Shown in pieces: positions 48,205 to 58,341 of a stretch of DNA of 64,000 nt; positions within the stretch are counted from its first letter, which is position 1, and every line of letters starts with the position of its first letter. The notes beneath the pieces are model-generated. The model was not told the origin of the DNA and made no database searches. It worked only from the letters and a program-made list of their open reading frames with translations. The position numbers were made by a program, and so were the translations under genes. Origin of the DNA: Rhodopirellula sp. P2 (GTDB lineage: Bacteria > Planctomycetota > Planctomycetia > Pirellulales > Pirellulaceae); contig NZ_CP118225.1 of NCBI RefSeq assembly GCF_028768465.1, positions 5,003,001 to 5,067,000 of the forward strand. The letters run 5' to 3'.

Positions 48205-50856
48205 ATGGCGTCCCAAGGTTCACTCCCTTCGTTGGCGCGGCAATGCCGCGACCGACTGAAAGATGGACGCGGTCGTATCGAGTCTCGATTCCGAGCCGGT
48301 CTGCCCAGTGTTCAAACGGCAACCGCGCTGACGGATCTCTATGACGAAGTCATCGAGAAAATTTGGCAGGCATCGCTGGAGCGTGCCTCTCTGACCATCA
48401 AAGCCTCGCAGCTTTCACAACTGAGTTTGGTGGCGCACGGTGGCTATGGCCGTCGTGATCTTTCGCCGTACAGCGATGCAGACTTGATGCTGCTGACGAC
48501 TCGGCGAAGCGCTGCCGCGGCGGCCCAGGTGGCCAGCACCTTCGTGCGGGATGTCACCGACGCCGGGATCGATTGTGGCTTCTCTGTCCGAACGCCTCGC
48601 GAATGCAGTTCCTTGGCTTGGGCGGATGCGAAAATCTACACGTCGCTCACTGAGTCGCGATTGTGCTTTGGCAGCGAACACACCTTCGATCGTTTTTTCG
48701 ATCGCTTTCGCGCCGGTGCTCGTCGCCGACGCAACTACATGAATCATCAGGCCTTGATGGCTCGCCGAGAAGAACGTCACAAATGGGGCGAGACGAACTA
48801 CTTGCTGCGTCCCAACGTCAAGCGTTCTCGAGGTGGACTGCGTGACATTCAATTGGTTCGCTGGCTTGGCTTTGCGACCTATGGCGCGACCAGTCTCGAA
48901 CAACTGAACAAACTCAACGCTCTGTCAGACGAGGACTACGGCACGCTGCGACGCGCTCACGCATTCATGTTGCGATTGCGTCATGAATTGCATTTCCGCA
49001 GCGGACGCTCCCAAGATGTCTTGGACCGCCCGACGCAGATGGATATCGCTCGGGATTGGGGGTATCAAGGCCGATCGGGCGTGTTGGCAGTCGAAGACTT
49101 CATGCAAGATTACTTCGATCACACTCGCGGCGTTCGATACGTGGCCGCTTACTTCCACGATGACACTCGCATTCGTTCCCGAGCGGCGGGTGCATTGGAA
49201 ACCGTGATTTCACGGCGGGTCGATGAAAACATCCGAATGGGGCCAACCCACATTTGGGTCAAAGCCAGTTCATTGGAAGCGTTCTCGCAAAGCCTGTCGG
49301 ATGTGCTGCGATTGATTCAACTGGCAAACCGACATTCGCGCCGAATCGCTCACCCGACTTGGCAAGCGATCCGCAAATCGATGCAAGATCGCGAGCCCTC
49401 GCCCCCCGACCAACCCGCCGTTGATGCATTCATGGAATTGCTCCGTGACCCTGGACGCTTGGCCTCCTTGCTGCGTCGTTTGCACGAACTTCGCATTTTG
49501 GATCAACTGATCCCCGCCATGGGACGTTGCCGAGGCTTGCTTCAGTTCAACGCGTATCACAAGTACACGGTCGACGCGCACTGCATTCGGGCGGTGGAAG
49601 CGGCGACGGATCTGATCGATGCTGAAACCTCCATGGGGCGGCGGTATCGGCGACTGAAAGACAAAACACTGTTGCACCTGGCGTTGCTGATTCACGACTT
49701 GGGCAAAGGGTACGAAGAAGACCACAGCGAAGTGGGACGCCGAATCGCAGGAGACGTTGCGGACCTGTTCCACCTGAGTGCTGACGACAAAGACACGTTG
49801 CAGTGGTTGATCCACAAACACTTGCTGATCAACGAGGTCGCCTTTCGGCATGATCTGAATGACCCGGAAGTGGTCCACCAGTTCGCCGTCGAAGTGGGAT
49901 CGATCGCACGCTTGGAATTGTTGTTGATCCACACCGTGGCCGATCTCCAAGCCGTTGGCCCCGACGTGCTCAACGATTGGAAAATGGGATTGATCGAAGA
50001 CCTCTATCTTCGTGCCCGTCGCTACTTCGAAACGGGCAACTTGCCAGGCGAGAACGAGTCAGAGCTGGATTCCAAGATGGAGCAGGTGATGGGAGCGCTC
50101 GGCGAAATGAAACTCGATCCATCCCTGCTGGAATTCGCGAAGGACATGCCGCTGTCGTTGCTGCGTCAACATTCGACCGATGATTTGATCCATGAGATGC
50201 ACCAGGTCGGCGAATGGTTGAGTGAACATCCCGGGTGTTTCTGCGCCGGCGCGGTGGACCCCGCCGCGTCCGCCGTCCGGTACACCATCGTGCTGCGCCA
50301 GGGAGAACGTCGGATCGGAGTCTTCGCACGTATCACGGCGGCCTTCAGCGCCTGTGGTTTATCGATCATGCGCGCGAATGTGGAAACCGTCGGCGAAGAT
50401 TTGCTGTGGGATCAATTTTGGGTCACCGATCCTGAATTGAAACAACGTCAACCTGAGTCGCGAATCGAGGAGGTTTGCCGAGTGGTGACCAAAGCGCTCG
50501 ACGATCCCGATTCGATCATGCCGACACCACGACGAGTGTGGCAGACTCAGGGTGCCAAGGAACCGTCCAGCGTGCTGCTGTTGCCGACCAAGGTGGTCTT
50601 TGACAACGACACCTTTGACCATCAAACGATCCTGTCGATGTTCACTTACGATCGACCGGGGTTGCTGTCTGACGTCTCAGGAACGTTGTCTCAGTTGGGC
50701 GTGGTGATTCAATTCGCAAAAATTGACACGCACTTGGATCAGATTGCGGACGTCTTCTACGTGACCAATCTGGACGGCACTCCCATCACGGATGCTTCCC
50801 GGCAGGAAACCATCCGAAACGCACTGGTCGAAGCAGTCGCCCAGCCGCCGAGTTAG
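48205..50856 (+). CDS. glnD: [Protein-PII] uridylyltransferase/uridylyl-removing enzyme
   Basis: An 883-residue bifunctional enzyme that uridylylates and deuridylylates P-II in response to glutamine. Domains in order: nucleotidyltransferase with GGYGRRDLSPYSDADL (about 80-95), a helical linker, an HD phosphohydrolase domain (HLALLIHDLGKGYEEDHSEV) and two ACT domains at the C-terminus (starting VRYTIVLRQGERRIGVFARI and LLSDVSGTLSQLGVVIQ). These match E. coli GlnD (890 residues). The ATG at 48205 is taken; a TTG one codon upstream is also in frame. It follows glnB directly. Confidence 0.95.
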   Translation: MASQGSLPSLARQCRDRLKDGRGRIESRFRAGLPSVQTATALTDLYDEVIEKIWQASLERASLTIKASQLSQLSLVAHGGYGRRDLSPYSDADLMLLTTRRSAAAAAQVASTFVRDVTDAGIDCGFSVRTPRECSSLAWADAKIYTSLTESRLCFGSEHTFDRFFDRFRAGARRRRNYMNHQALMARREERHKWGETNYLLRPNVKRSRGGLRDIQLVRWLGFATYGATSLEQLNKLNALSDEDYGTLRRAHAFMLRLRHELHFRSGRSQDVLDRPTQMDIARDWGYQGRSGVLAVEDFMQDYFDHTRGVRYVAAYFHDDTRIRSRAAGALETVISRRVDENIRMGPTHIWVKASSLEAFSQSLSDVLRLIQLANRHSRRIAHPTWQAIRKSMQDREPSPPDQPAVDAFMELLRDPGRLASLLRRLHELRILDQLIPAMGRCRGLLQFNAYHKYTVDAHCIRAVEAATDLIDAETSMGRRYRRLKDKTLLHLALLIHDLGKGYEEDHSEVGRRIAGDVADLFHLSADDKDTLQWLIHKHLLINEVAFRHDLNDPEVVHQFAVEVGSIARLELLLIHTVADLQAVGPDVLNDWKMGLIEDLYLRARRYFETGNLPGENESELDSKMEQVMGALGEMKLDPSLLEFAKDMPLSLLRQHSTDDLIHEMHQVGEWLSEHPGCFCAGAVDPAASAVRYTIVLRQGERRIGVFARITAAFSACGLSIMRANVETVGEDLLWDQFWVTDPELKQRQPESRIEEVCRVVTKALDDPDSIMPTPRRVWQTQGAKEPSSVLLLPTKVVFDNDTFDHQTILSMFTYDRPGLLSDVSGTLSQLGVVIQFAKIDTHLDQIADVFYVTNLDGTPITDASRQETIRNALVEAVAQPPS

Positions 50857-50899
50857 CGTCGCGACGACGCGGTCGGCAGCACCTTTCCTGACGGGTTCC

Positions 50900-51910
50900 C
50901 TACGCCAAAGCCGTTTGCAACTGTGCCAGGTGCTTTGGAAGAGCTTCCAAGACATCGGCGTCTTCGTACTCCAACACCACGTAACCTTGATAACCGGAGT
51001 CGCGAAGAATCTTTGCGATGCGGTCATAGTCGGCCGGTGTCTTCTCGCCGGTGCGTGATTTCATGACCGGTTTGACTTGCACATTGACCGCGTAGGGAGC
51101 ACACGCTTCCAAGTCACCGTAGGGATCGTCCGACACAAAATTGCCGGTGTCGAGATTGATTCCAACCCATGGTGAATCCACTCGATCCATGATTTCCAAC
51201 ATCTGAGCCGCGCTCAATTGGCCGTGATTCTCGACACCCAAAAACACACCCTGCTTTGCAGCTTGTTCCGCACAGCGATTGACGGCGGCAACGGCTTCGT
51301 CCATTCGAGTGGGTGATTTCGCCAACTGAGCGGCTGTTCCGGCAAAGAAGCGAATGTGGGGGGCGCCCAGAACGGCGGCCAAGTCGATCCAGCGAATCGC
51401 ATCGCTGATTTCTTGTTCGTAACGCGCCCCAAGCCCCACGGTGAAGTTGTTTCCGATCGCGGTCCCGCTGATGACCACCCCACGGGTGAACGCTTGGCGT
51501 CGCAGTTCGAGCAATGATTCTTCGGTTGGAAATCCGTCCGGGCCGGGCGTCATGAAATAACCGGTCAACTCCGCGGCTTCGACACCCATCGAGACACAGT
51601 AGTCCAGGAAATCAACCTGAGTCAAACCGGCGGACACATCACGGCTGGTGAACGACACGCCCTCTGGAATTGGTTGGAACTTCTGTTCTTTGCCCTTCAT
51701 GTAGCGGAAGTAAGGGCGGAGCGAATACCCAGCGATTCCGATTCGAAATCGTGGTGGGCCGGAGCGTTCAATTGGCTCTCGAGCGTGCAACAGCGAGTTC
51801 GCTGTCCCTGCAAGCGCTGTCACGCCCGCGGCCGCGGTGGCTTGCAAGAAAGACCGTCGTTTCAGCAGGGAAGCTCCACGGCCAAGGTCACTCGCCTTCC
51901 CCTCGCTCAT
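50900..51910 (-). CDS. Tat-exported sugar phosphate isomerase/epimerase (AP-endonuclease-2 fold)
   Basis: A 336-residue protein. The leader SLLKRRSFLQATAAAGVTAL is a twin-arginine signal. The TIM-barrel has FRIGIAGYSLRPYF, FLDYCVSMGVEAAELT, GVFLGVENHGQ (metal ligand Glu), PWVGINLDTGN (Asp) and GYVVLEYEDAD (Glu), the metal-binding pattern of the xylose-isomerase-like/AP-endonuclease-2 family. The ATG at 51910 places the Tat motif near the N-terminus; longer starts have no support. Substrate unknown; often found beside Gfo/Idh/MocA genes, but not here. Confidence 0.88.
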   Translation of the reverse strand: MSEGKASDLGRGASLLKRRSFLQATAAAGVTALAGTANSLLHAREPIERSGPPRFRIGIAGYSLRPYFRYMKGKEQKFQPIPEGVSFTSRDVSAGLTQVDFLDYCVSMGVEAAELTGYFMTPGPDGFPTEESLLELRRQAFTRGVVISGTAIGNNFTVGLGARYEQEISDAIRWIDLAAVLGAPHIRFFAGTAAQLAKSPTRMDEAVAAVNRCAEQAAKQGVFLGVENHGQLSAAQMLEIMDRVDSPWVGINLDTGNFVSDDPYGDLEACAPYAVNVQVKPVMKSRTGEKTPADYDRIAKILRDSGYQGYVVLEYEDADVLEALPKHLAQLQTALA

Positions 51911-51996
51911 CCCAGATCGAAGCTCGACTGCGGGTGCGGCAATGGCAGGAGCACGGGTCTCTGTGAGGCGAGCAAGCCTCCTGTCCGGTTGGTGGC

Positions 51997-52782
51997 CTAC
52001 GCGATGCGTTCGGCGATCAGGACTCGAAACAGTGACAGCGGGTTGGACTTCTCGCATTGCGTGACCTGGATGGGTAATTCGTTGAGCAATTCTTCCACGT
52101 TCAGATCCGTTCGCCATCCCAGGTGCCGGGTCAAACTGCCGGCGGAGTCAACGACTCGAGCGATCAATGGGTTGGGGCTGCGGAAATGATTGATGACCAG
52201 AATTTTACCACCTGGACGACACACACGCACGAGTTCACGCATCATTCGATCAGGGCGAGAAACCACGCTGATCGTATGGAACGAAGTCACGAGATCGAAA
52301 CTCGCGTCTTCAAAGGTCAGCTCCTCAGCATTCATTGGCTGGACGGAAATATGATCCCATCCGCGTTGCTCAATCAGATCTTCGGCTTCCGCCAACATGG
52401 ATTCCGAGAGATCGACGCCGGTGACCTTGGCATGAGTCGGATAGGCGTCCAACGACAGGCCGGTGCCGACACCGACTTCCAAGACCTTTGTGTTCGCGGA
52501 GATATTGAGCGAGTCAACGGTCTTCAGGATGCGACGACGTGCCACCGCTGGCCACAGGGCCTGGTAAGCGGGCACGAGGTTGTCGTAAAGCTTGCTCTCG
52601 TGAGGCTTGGGTTGTGCCCCCCGCTTCTTCTTGGTTGTTCCGCCGTTCATCTTCTCGCTTCGTTCGCGATTGCCATCGCCCGCTGGAGTCGGTTCACCGA
52701 CAGTTTTCGCGACAGCGGCACCCGTCGGGGAGCTTGTTTCAGGTGCTTGATTCAATGATGACTCAGAATCCAACTCGAACAT
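51997..52782 (-). CDS. Class I SAM-dependent methyltransferase (PmtA/UbiE-like)
   Basis: A 261-residue methyltransferase. After a Ser/Pro/Lys-rich N-terminus of about 65 residues comes PAYQALWPAVARRRI, the SAM site VLEVGVGTGLSL, the strand-2 acidic TGVDLSESM, QPMNAEELTF and ASFDLVTSFHTISV. It most resembles phosphatidylethanolamine N-methyltransferases of the Rhodobacter PmtA kind or UbiE; the substrate is inferred only. GAGG lies 8 bases before the ATG at 52782; an upstream in-frame start would add 39 residues. It lies between the isomerase and rsgA, on the same strand. Confidence 0.86.
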   Translation of the reverse strand: MFELDSESSLNQAPETSSPTGAAVAKTVGEPTPAGDGNRERSEKMNGGTTKKKRGAQPKPHESKLYDNLVPAYQALWPAVARRRILKTVDSLNISANTKVLEVGVGTGLSLDAYPTHAKVTGVDLSESMLAEAEDLIEQRGWDHISVQPMNAEELTFEDASFDLVTSFHTISVVSRPDRMMRELVRVCRPGGKILVINHFRSPNPLIARVVDSAGSLTRHLGWRTDLNVEELLNELPIQVTQCEKSNPLSLFRVLIAERIA

Positions 52783-52948
52783 TTCAACCTCGTCCTCAGC
52801 GAATTGACGGCGTAAACGAACTTCCAGGTGAAATCGCGTTGCAATCAACAATGAATTTGAATCACCACAGCAGTTTCGCAGATTTTGGTCCGCTGTCATG
52901 CCCGAACCACTCTCCGGAGCCCAAAAGCTAGCGAATTTTGCGCCACAA

Positions 52949-54109
52949 TTACATCAGCTCTTCTTCCAGCAAATGACAATAGGCGTCGTAACGTCTCGCA
53001 TCGATCCGAGCGTCCGCCACTGCGTTTTTCACCGCGCAGTCATCTTCGGCCAAATGCAGACAGTCTGGATAGCGACAACCGCTGACATAAGGACGCAAAT
53101 CGGGCATCAACCCGGCCACTTCGCTAGCACTGATGTCCCACAGCTGGAATTGCCGAATCCCCGGCGTATCAAAGACTGCCCCCCCGTCCGCGAGCGGGAT
53201 CAGCTGAGAGGCCGTTGTCGTGTGTTTTCCCTTGTCGTTGTCCGCGCTGACCGCACCAATCGCCAATCCCAGGCCTGGCTGGACCACGTTGAGCAAACTG
53301 CTTTTCCCAACACCGCTCTGACCGGCCAAGGCGGTTTGCCGGTCCTTCAACAACGCCCGCAAGTAGTCGACGTTCTGTCCGGTTTCTGCCGATGTGGGCA
53401 AAACCCGATAGCCCAACGCGGAATAAACGCCAATCAGTGGTTGCAAATCAACCAGATCGATCAAGTCGACTTTGTTGATGATCACGATCGGTTCAATTTC
53501 GCATTGATGCGCGGTCAAAATCATCCGGTCGATCAAGGCCGGTTTGATCCCCGGTTGCTCCGCGCTGGCGATAATCAACATCGCATCGATGTTCGAAACC
53601 AAAACATGTTGCTTGCCGCGACTGGTCCGACTGATCATCCCCGTTCGTGGCTCAACGCGTTCGATCATTCCGTCCGCAGCGGACTTCAGTGACACACCAT
53701 CCCGTGACTCGGACCGAAACCAAACTCGGTCGCCCGCCACAATGACGTTTCGCTGACTCGTGCTGAGAGACTTCAGGACTTGCCGAACCGCGCATGCGTA
53801 CAAGACACCGTTGTCACCCAGCACCTTGCTTTGCAAACCGTGAACGCTGAGCACTCGGCCTTGCAGCAACTTGTCTTCGTCCACCGACACCTGCACATGC
53901 ATTCCGGCAGCTGATTCGGGCGTGGCGTCCGCACCTTGGATCGTGCGTTTGCGAGTCAGTTCACCTTTGCCAGTCAGCCGTTCGGATTGAACGGCGTCAT
54001 CTTGCGAATCACCTTCGTGAAAATCACGAGTCAAATCACCACGCCGTACACGGCCTTGGTGCTTCTTTCGAAAATTCGCTCGGAGGTTTCCGCTTTGCTT
54101 CTTCGCCAA
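52949..54109 (-). CDS. rsgA: Ribosome small subunit-dependent GTPase A
   Basis: A 386-residue circularly permuted GTPase that aids maturation of the 30S subunit. The order is OB-fold first ([12 protein letters not shown]), then G4 ([11 protein letters not shown]), G1 ([12 protein letters not shown]), G3 (DTPGIRQF) and the C-terminal zinc site [15 protein letters not shown]. The N-terminal 60 residues are basic and longer than in E. coli RsgA. The start is TTG at 54109, three bases downstream of the ftsH stop; no ATG fits. rsgA is thus probably co-transcribed and translated from ftsH mRNA. Confidence 0.93.
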   Translation of the reverse strand: MAKKQSGNLRANFRKKHQGRVRRGDLTRDFHEGDSQDDAVQSERLTGKGELTRKRTIQGADATPESAAGMHVQVSVDEDKLLQGRVLSVHGLQSKVLGDNGVLYACAVRQVLKSLSTSQRNVIVAGDRVWFRSESRDGVSLKSAADGMIERVEPRTGMISRTSRGKQHVLVSNIDAMLIIASAEQPGIKPALIDRMILTAHQCEIEPIVIINKVDLIDLVDLQPLIGVYSALGYRVLPTSAETGQNVDYLRALLKDRQTALAGQSGVGKSSLLNVVQPGLGLAIGAVSADNDKGKHTTTASQLIPLADGGAVFDTPGIRQFQLWDISASEVAGLMPDLRPYVSGCRYPDCLHLAEDDCAVKNAVADARIDARRYDAYCHLLEEELM

Positions 54110-54112
54110 GGT

Positions 54113-56131
54113 TCAATCTTCGCGTCGAGCGGAGGCATTCGACGTTCGTTCAGCGGCCCCTTCGGGTGCCATGATCTGCTCGACCTTGCCGTCGTCGTCG
54201 CCCGAACGTTTGTGAATCGAAGGGCCAATCAGCTCTGTCAATTCCACTTCGTTGAGCTCTTCGCGATCCAACAGAGCACGGGTAATCGTCTCCAACTGGC
54301 CACGATGTTCGCGCAGAAGTTGTTCAGCTTTCTGGTCGGCTTCCATTAGGATCCGAGCCACCTCTTCATCGATCAGTTCTTGCGTGTGTTCGCTGAACTG
54401 ACGCTGCTGGTGAATCTCGCGACCCAAAAACGGATCTTCGTCACTGGTTTTGTAACTGACCGGTCCAATCTTCGCGCTCATGCCCCAGTGAGTGACCATC
54501 CGTCGAGCGATGCTGGTGGCGCGTTCCAAGTCATTTTCAGCACCCACACAGGTTTCGGTGTAGATGATTTTCTCGGCCGCACGGCCCCCGAGCAACACGA
54601 TCAATTGATGCTCGAGTTCCTTTTTGCTCATGCTCAAACGATCTTCGTTGGGCACGTACTGGGTCACTCCCAAGGCACGACCACGCGGGATGATCGTGAC
54701 TTTGTGTACGATGTGCGAACCTTCCAAATGCCAAGCCGTCAGGGTGTGCCCGGCTTCGTGGTACGCGGTCTTCTCTTTCTCGCTGTCGAGCAAGACTTCT
54801 TCACGCTTCGCACCCATCAAGATTTTGTCGCGAGCGTAATCAAAGTCGTTCATCTCAACGAGTTTTTTGTCGTTGCGAGCGGCCCACAGAGCCGCTTCGT
54901 TGACCATGTTGCGAATGTCGGCTCCGGTCAGTCCGACCGTCCCAGCAGCCAAACGGTGCAGGTCAACATCGTCGCCCAAAGGCACGTCTCGAACGTGAAC
55001 CTTGAAGATCTCTTCGCGGCCTTTCATCGTCGGACGTCCCACCGTGACGTGGCGGTCAAACCGACCGGGACGCAGCAAGGCGGGGTCCAAGACATCCGGA
55101 CGATTCGTCGCAGCGATCACGATCACGGCGTGAGTCCCACTGAAACCATCCATCTCACCAAGGATCTGGTTCAGAGTTTGTTCCCGTTCATCGTGGCCTC
55201 CGCCCAGACCAGCGCCACGCTGGCGACCAACCGCATCGATTTCATCGATGAAGATGATCGAAGGCGATTGCTCTTTGGCGGTTTTGAACAAGTCGCGAAC
55301 ACGACTGGCACCAACCCCAACAAACATTTGAATGAATTCACTGCCGTTGACGCTAAAGAACGGCACGTCGGCTTCACCGGCGACGGCGCGAGCCAACAGC
55401 GTCTTGCCTGTTCCGGGAGGTCCGTTCAGCAGAACTCCCTTGGGCACCTGCCCACCGAGTTTCTGAAACTTCTCAGGCGTTTTCAGGAAGTCCACGATTT
55501 CCTGCAGGTCCGCTTTCACACCTTCCAGCCCAGCGACATCGTTGAAGGTGATGACCTTGTCGGTGGCTTCAAATCTTTTCGCAGGGCTCTTGCTGAATCC
55601 TGACAAGAAGCCGCCACCCATCATGTCGTTGCGACTGCGACGAATCATCATGAAGATGAAGAAGAAGATCGCCAGCGGCAGACCGACCAGGATCAACAGG
55701 TTCAAAATCGCGGCGGTGTTGTCCGGCGGAGCAAACTCCCAGTCCTTGATCTTTCGTTTTTCAAGATCTTCCGCCAACTGAACGGCATAATCCGCTCCGG
55801 CAGGGCGGGTGAATTTGAATCGCTTCAGCAATTCCTTCGGTTTCGCGTCCCCGTCGGACGATTCGCTGGCGGGAATTTCGGGGCGAGTTTTGAACTCCCC
55901 GGAAACCTCGATGTCGCCAATGCGAACCGATTCAATGTTGTTTTTCTCGAGTTCACTTCGGAAGAAGCTCGCCGAGATCGTCGATGACGGTTCGGGTTGA
56001 TTGAAAAACAGCATCGCGGCCAAGACCGTGATCACCAATGCGATGATCATCGGATTTCCCCCACGGCGTCCCGTCGAGAGCTCTTCCTTGTTGGATTTGT
56101 CCGAAGAGTTCGATTCGGAATCCTTTTTCAT
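54113..56131 (-). CDS. ftsH: ATP-dependent zinc metalloprotease FtsH
   Basis: A 672-residue membrane-anchored AAA protease. Two membrane helices ([33 protein letters not shown]) enclose a periplasmic domain; then Walker A GPPGTGKT, Walker [12 protein letters not shown], second region of homology [17 protein letters not shown], and zinc site HEAGH with the third ligand further on. AGGAAAA precedes the ATG at 56131. rsgA follows at 3 bases. It degrades misfolded and short-lived membrane proteins. Confidence 0.96.
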   Translation of the reverse strand: MKKDSESNSSDKSNKEELSTGRRGGNPMIIALVITVLAAMLFFNQPEPSSTISASFFRSELEKNNIESVRIGDIEVSGEFKTRPEIPASESSDGDAKPKELLKRFKFTRPAGADYAVQLAEDLEKRKIKDWEFAPPDNTAAILNLLILVGLPLAIFFFIFMMIRRSRNDMMGGGFLSGFSKSPAKRFEATDKVITFNDVAGLEGVKADLQEIVDFLKTPEKFQKLGGQVPKGVLLNGPPGTGKTLLARAVAGEADVPFFSVNGSEFIQMFVGVGASRVRDLFKTAKEQSPSIIFIDEIDAVGRQRGAGLGGGHDEREQTLNQILGEMDGFSGTHAVIVIAATNRPDVLDPALLRPGRFDRHVTVGRPTMKGREEIFKVHVRDVPLGDDVDLHRLAAGTVGLTGADIRNMVNEAALWAARNDKKLVEMNDFDYARDKILMGAKREEVLLDSEKEKTAYHEAGHTLTAWHLEGSHIVHKVTIIPRGRALGVTQYVPNEDRLSMSKKELEHQLIVLLGGRAAEKIIYTETCVGAENDLERATSIARRMVTHWGMSAKIGPVSYKTSDEDPFLGREIHQQRQFSEHTQELIDEEVARILMEADQKAEQLLREHRGQLETITRALLDREELNEVELTELIGPSIHKRSGDDDGKVEQIMAPEGAAERTSNASARRED

Positions 56132-56710
56132 ACCGTTTTTTCCTCAAAATTCACTGTTCGTTGGCACTGGCGATGGCGAGTTGCCTCTCGCTAGTGCAAG
56201 GAGTGTACCGCGATGGTGGATCGTTGCCTAACCGGATGACTCGATCTGACTCGAGGTGGCCAGCAGTTGCTCCCGAGACACGGGTTGAAACGCCCTGGAG
56301 GCCGATTCGCGAAACTGAAGTCTAGCTTCCAAACTGTTCCATCCACCCAAACAACCGAAATTCGCAATCCCGTTCCAACGGGCTGCGACAGTTGTTCCAA
56401 GAGATTTATTCTTCCTATTCCGTTGGCAAGCCACTTTGGCAGTCTGCATGGTTTTTGTTTGACACAATCGACCGTCGCTGCCCTCCCTGAACCGTGGCAC
56501 GTTCCGGGGCTTTGGCATGGCGTTGGGCCTTTGCACTTCCACTGACAATCTCTGCTCAACCAATCCCTGCCCAGACGTTCGCAGCCGCGCCCGACACCGG
56601 GTCGGGAGAATACGTCCCGCCCGATCAATTCGTTCGATCGTTGCAAGTCCGAGCCACTCGCGTCCAGAGATTCTCGTGGGAGATCAACGGCAAACGGACC
56701 GGAGGATCGC
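56132..56710. other. Intergenic region upstream of ftsH
   Basis: This 580-base gap contains the ftsH promoter region, but no motif is clear. Coding potential is weak; one plus-strand frame with a signal-like N-terminus is listed separately. A minus-strand frame (56191-56646) lacks motifs and is not called. Confidence 0.4.
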
Positions 56711-56790
56711 TCAGCGTGTCACTTTGTAGAGATGACTTTTCGTCCGCAGCAACAACCCATCGCCAAACGGGACGGGGCTGGCAACCGTGA
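56494..56790 (+). CDS. Possible small exported protein
   Basis: A 98-codon frame starting GTG, with a hydrophobic segment (WAFALPLTISAQPIPAQTFAAA) that could be a signal peptide, followed by SGEYVPPDQFVRSL and RFSWEINGKRTGGSLSVSL. Its last 80 bases overlap the 3' end of the opposite PQQ-propeller gene. The tail after the overlap looks like antisense sequence, so the frame may be a remnant. No function is proposed. Confidence 0.3.
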   Translation: MARSGALAWRWAFALPLTISAQPIPAQTFAAAPDTGSGEYVPPDQFVRSLQVRATRVQRFSWEINGKRTGGSLSVSLCRDDFSSAATTHRQTGRGWQP

Positions 56791-58084
56791 ATTGTTCGTC
56801 GTCGTCCACTTTGTTTGTGTGCAACAAAGTCGGCTCTGACTCGCCTCCGATGTGCTCCACCACAGAAGTCGCCCCGGCTTCGTCAGTGATATAGAGACGA
56901 TCGCCCACGATCAACGGCGAACTGCTGTAGCTAGCCCGCGTCCGCGCCAGCGAGGTCTTCCAAAGCGTTTCGCCTGTTTCAGCTGACAGAGCGTACAGCG
57001 TTCCCCGATCGCGTTTGCCGTCTGACATCACATACACGACACCATCGCGAGCAGCCGGTGTGGGAACATCTGCCCCGACATCATCACGCATCCACAGAAT
57101 CGCATCCTTCGCCGCGCTGGCGTCATCACCAGCGGCGATCAACTTCTGCATTTCGACCCCGGTCAACGTGGCACCACGCGAGTAAGGGCAAACGATGATG
57201 TTGCCAGTGATCACAGGCGAGGCAATCGATCGGAAGTACTTTTCCTGGTCCGGATTGAATCCCCCGAGCGTTCCCAATCGCTTGCCGGTTTTCGCATCCG
57301 TCAGCGTCAGGTGGTCGGCGCCCAACACAGCCACCACCGGTTTGCCATTCACCTCGGTTGCCAACGGGGTCGAGTAGCTCTGGGCGGCTTCTTCGGGAGC
57401 TGGCACCATCCGATCATCTTTCCACACCATCTCGCCCGACTCGATGTCGAACGCAACGATGTAGCTGGGGCCCGTTTGCATGACCGCAACGACCACCAAG
57501 TTGTCAATGATCATCGGCGAGGAGCCCAGGTCCCACCAAAGCGTGTCCTCACCAAAACGTTCTTGCACATTGATGTGCCAAATGGATTTGCCGTCCAAGT
57601 CACAACAGGCCAAATCGCCGCTGCGGAAATAGGCAACCACATGCTTGCCATCCGTGACGGGCGAAGGGTTGCTCCCGCTGCCTTTGCGATGCTTGTTCCC
57701 GCGGTCTTCGCCCAGGGGAGTTTGGAACGCGATCTCCAACGACTCGATGTCGATGCCCAACAGATGATTTTTACCATCAATGCCGCTGGTCAAAAACGCT
57801 CGGTCGCCAACCACCACCGGTGTGCTGGCACCGCTTCCCGGCACCTTGCGGTTGATCGAATCGGACTCCGACCACTCGGTGGGATAATCGCCTTCAGGTG
57901 CAATGCCTTGTTGCGATCCGCCGCGCCACTGCGACCAAACGACCTTTCCGGCCTTCTTCGAATCTGCCGAAACCGGTTCCGCCGCGTCAATGGAAAGCGA
58001 GGACCAAGACAAGCCTCCTAAACAAACCGCCAAGGCAGTCAGGCGAGTCAACGAGAGCGATGCCGGAGGATGGAACTGGGACAT
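56711..58084 (-). CDS. Exported PQQ-binding-like beta-propeller protein
   Basis: A 457-residue protein with a signal peptide (LTRLTALAVCLGGLSWSSLS). Quinoprotein-like blades follow: VVWSQWRGGSQQGIAP, STPVVVGDRAFLTSG, LACCDLDGKSIWHI, IVAFDIESGEMVWKD, LTDAKTGKRLGTL and TLYALSAETGETLWKT. It is a second member of the family present at 37850, with different blade sequences, so it is not a recent duplicate. The ATG at 58084 is at the signal peptide; an upstream start adds 39 residues. Role unknown. Confidence 0.86.
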   Translation of the reverse strand: MSQFHPPASLSLTRLTALAVCLGGLSWSSLSIDAAEPVSADSKKAGKVVWSQWRGGSQQGIAPEGDYPTEWSESDSINRKVPGSGASTPVVVGDRAFLTSGIDGKNHLLGIDIESLEIAFQTPLGEDRGNKHRKGSGSNPSPVTDGKHVVAYFRSGDLACCDLDGKSIWHINVQERFGEDTLWWDLGSSPMIIDNLVVVAVMQTGPSYIVAFDIESGEMVWKDDRMVPAPEEAAQSYSTPLATEVNGKPVVAVLGADHLTLTDAKTGKRLGTLGGFNPDQEKYFRSIASPVITGNIIVCPYSRGATLTGVEMQKLIAAGDDASAAKDAILWMRDDVGADVPTPAARDGVVYVMSDGKRDRGTLYALSAETGETLWKTSLARTRASYSSSPLIVGDRLYITDEAGATSVVEHIGGESEPTLLHTNKVDDDEQFTVASPVPFGDGLLLRTKSHLYKVTR

Positions 58085-58341
58085 CAAGCGGTCTCCACAA
58101 AGATGGGCGGAAGGAGGCGGGGGTGGGAAACCGCCATTGTGAAGCACCCAGCGTGCAAATGAAAGCACGCAGAAACGTCGTCGAATGCAAGGAAGCCGCA
58201 ATTTCCAGGATCAATGCCGGTCCCCGCCGAACCAACCCGAAAAACTTACTCCTCCATATGGTGCCATCCACCCTAATTTGACTTTGCTGATGCGATGCAT
58301 ACGATGCCTTTGTCTTGCCAATCCCACTGGAGAGCAGAGCG

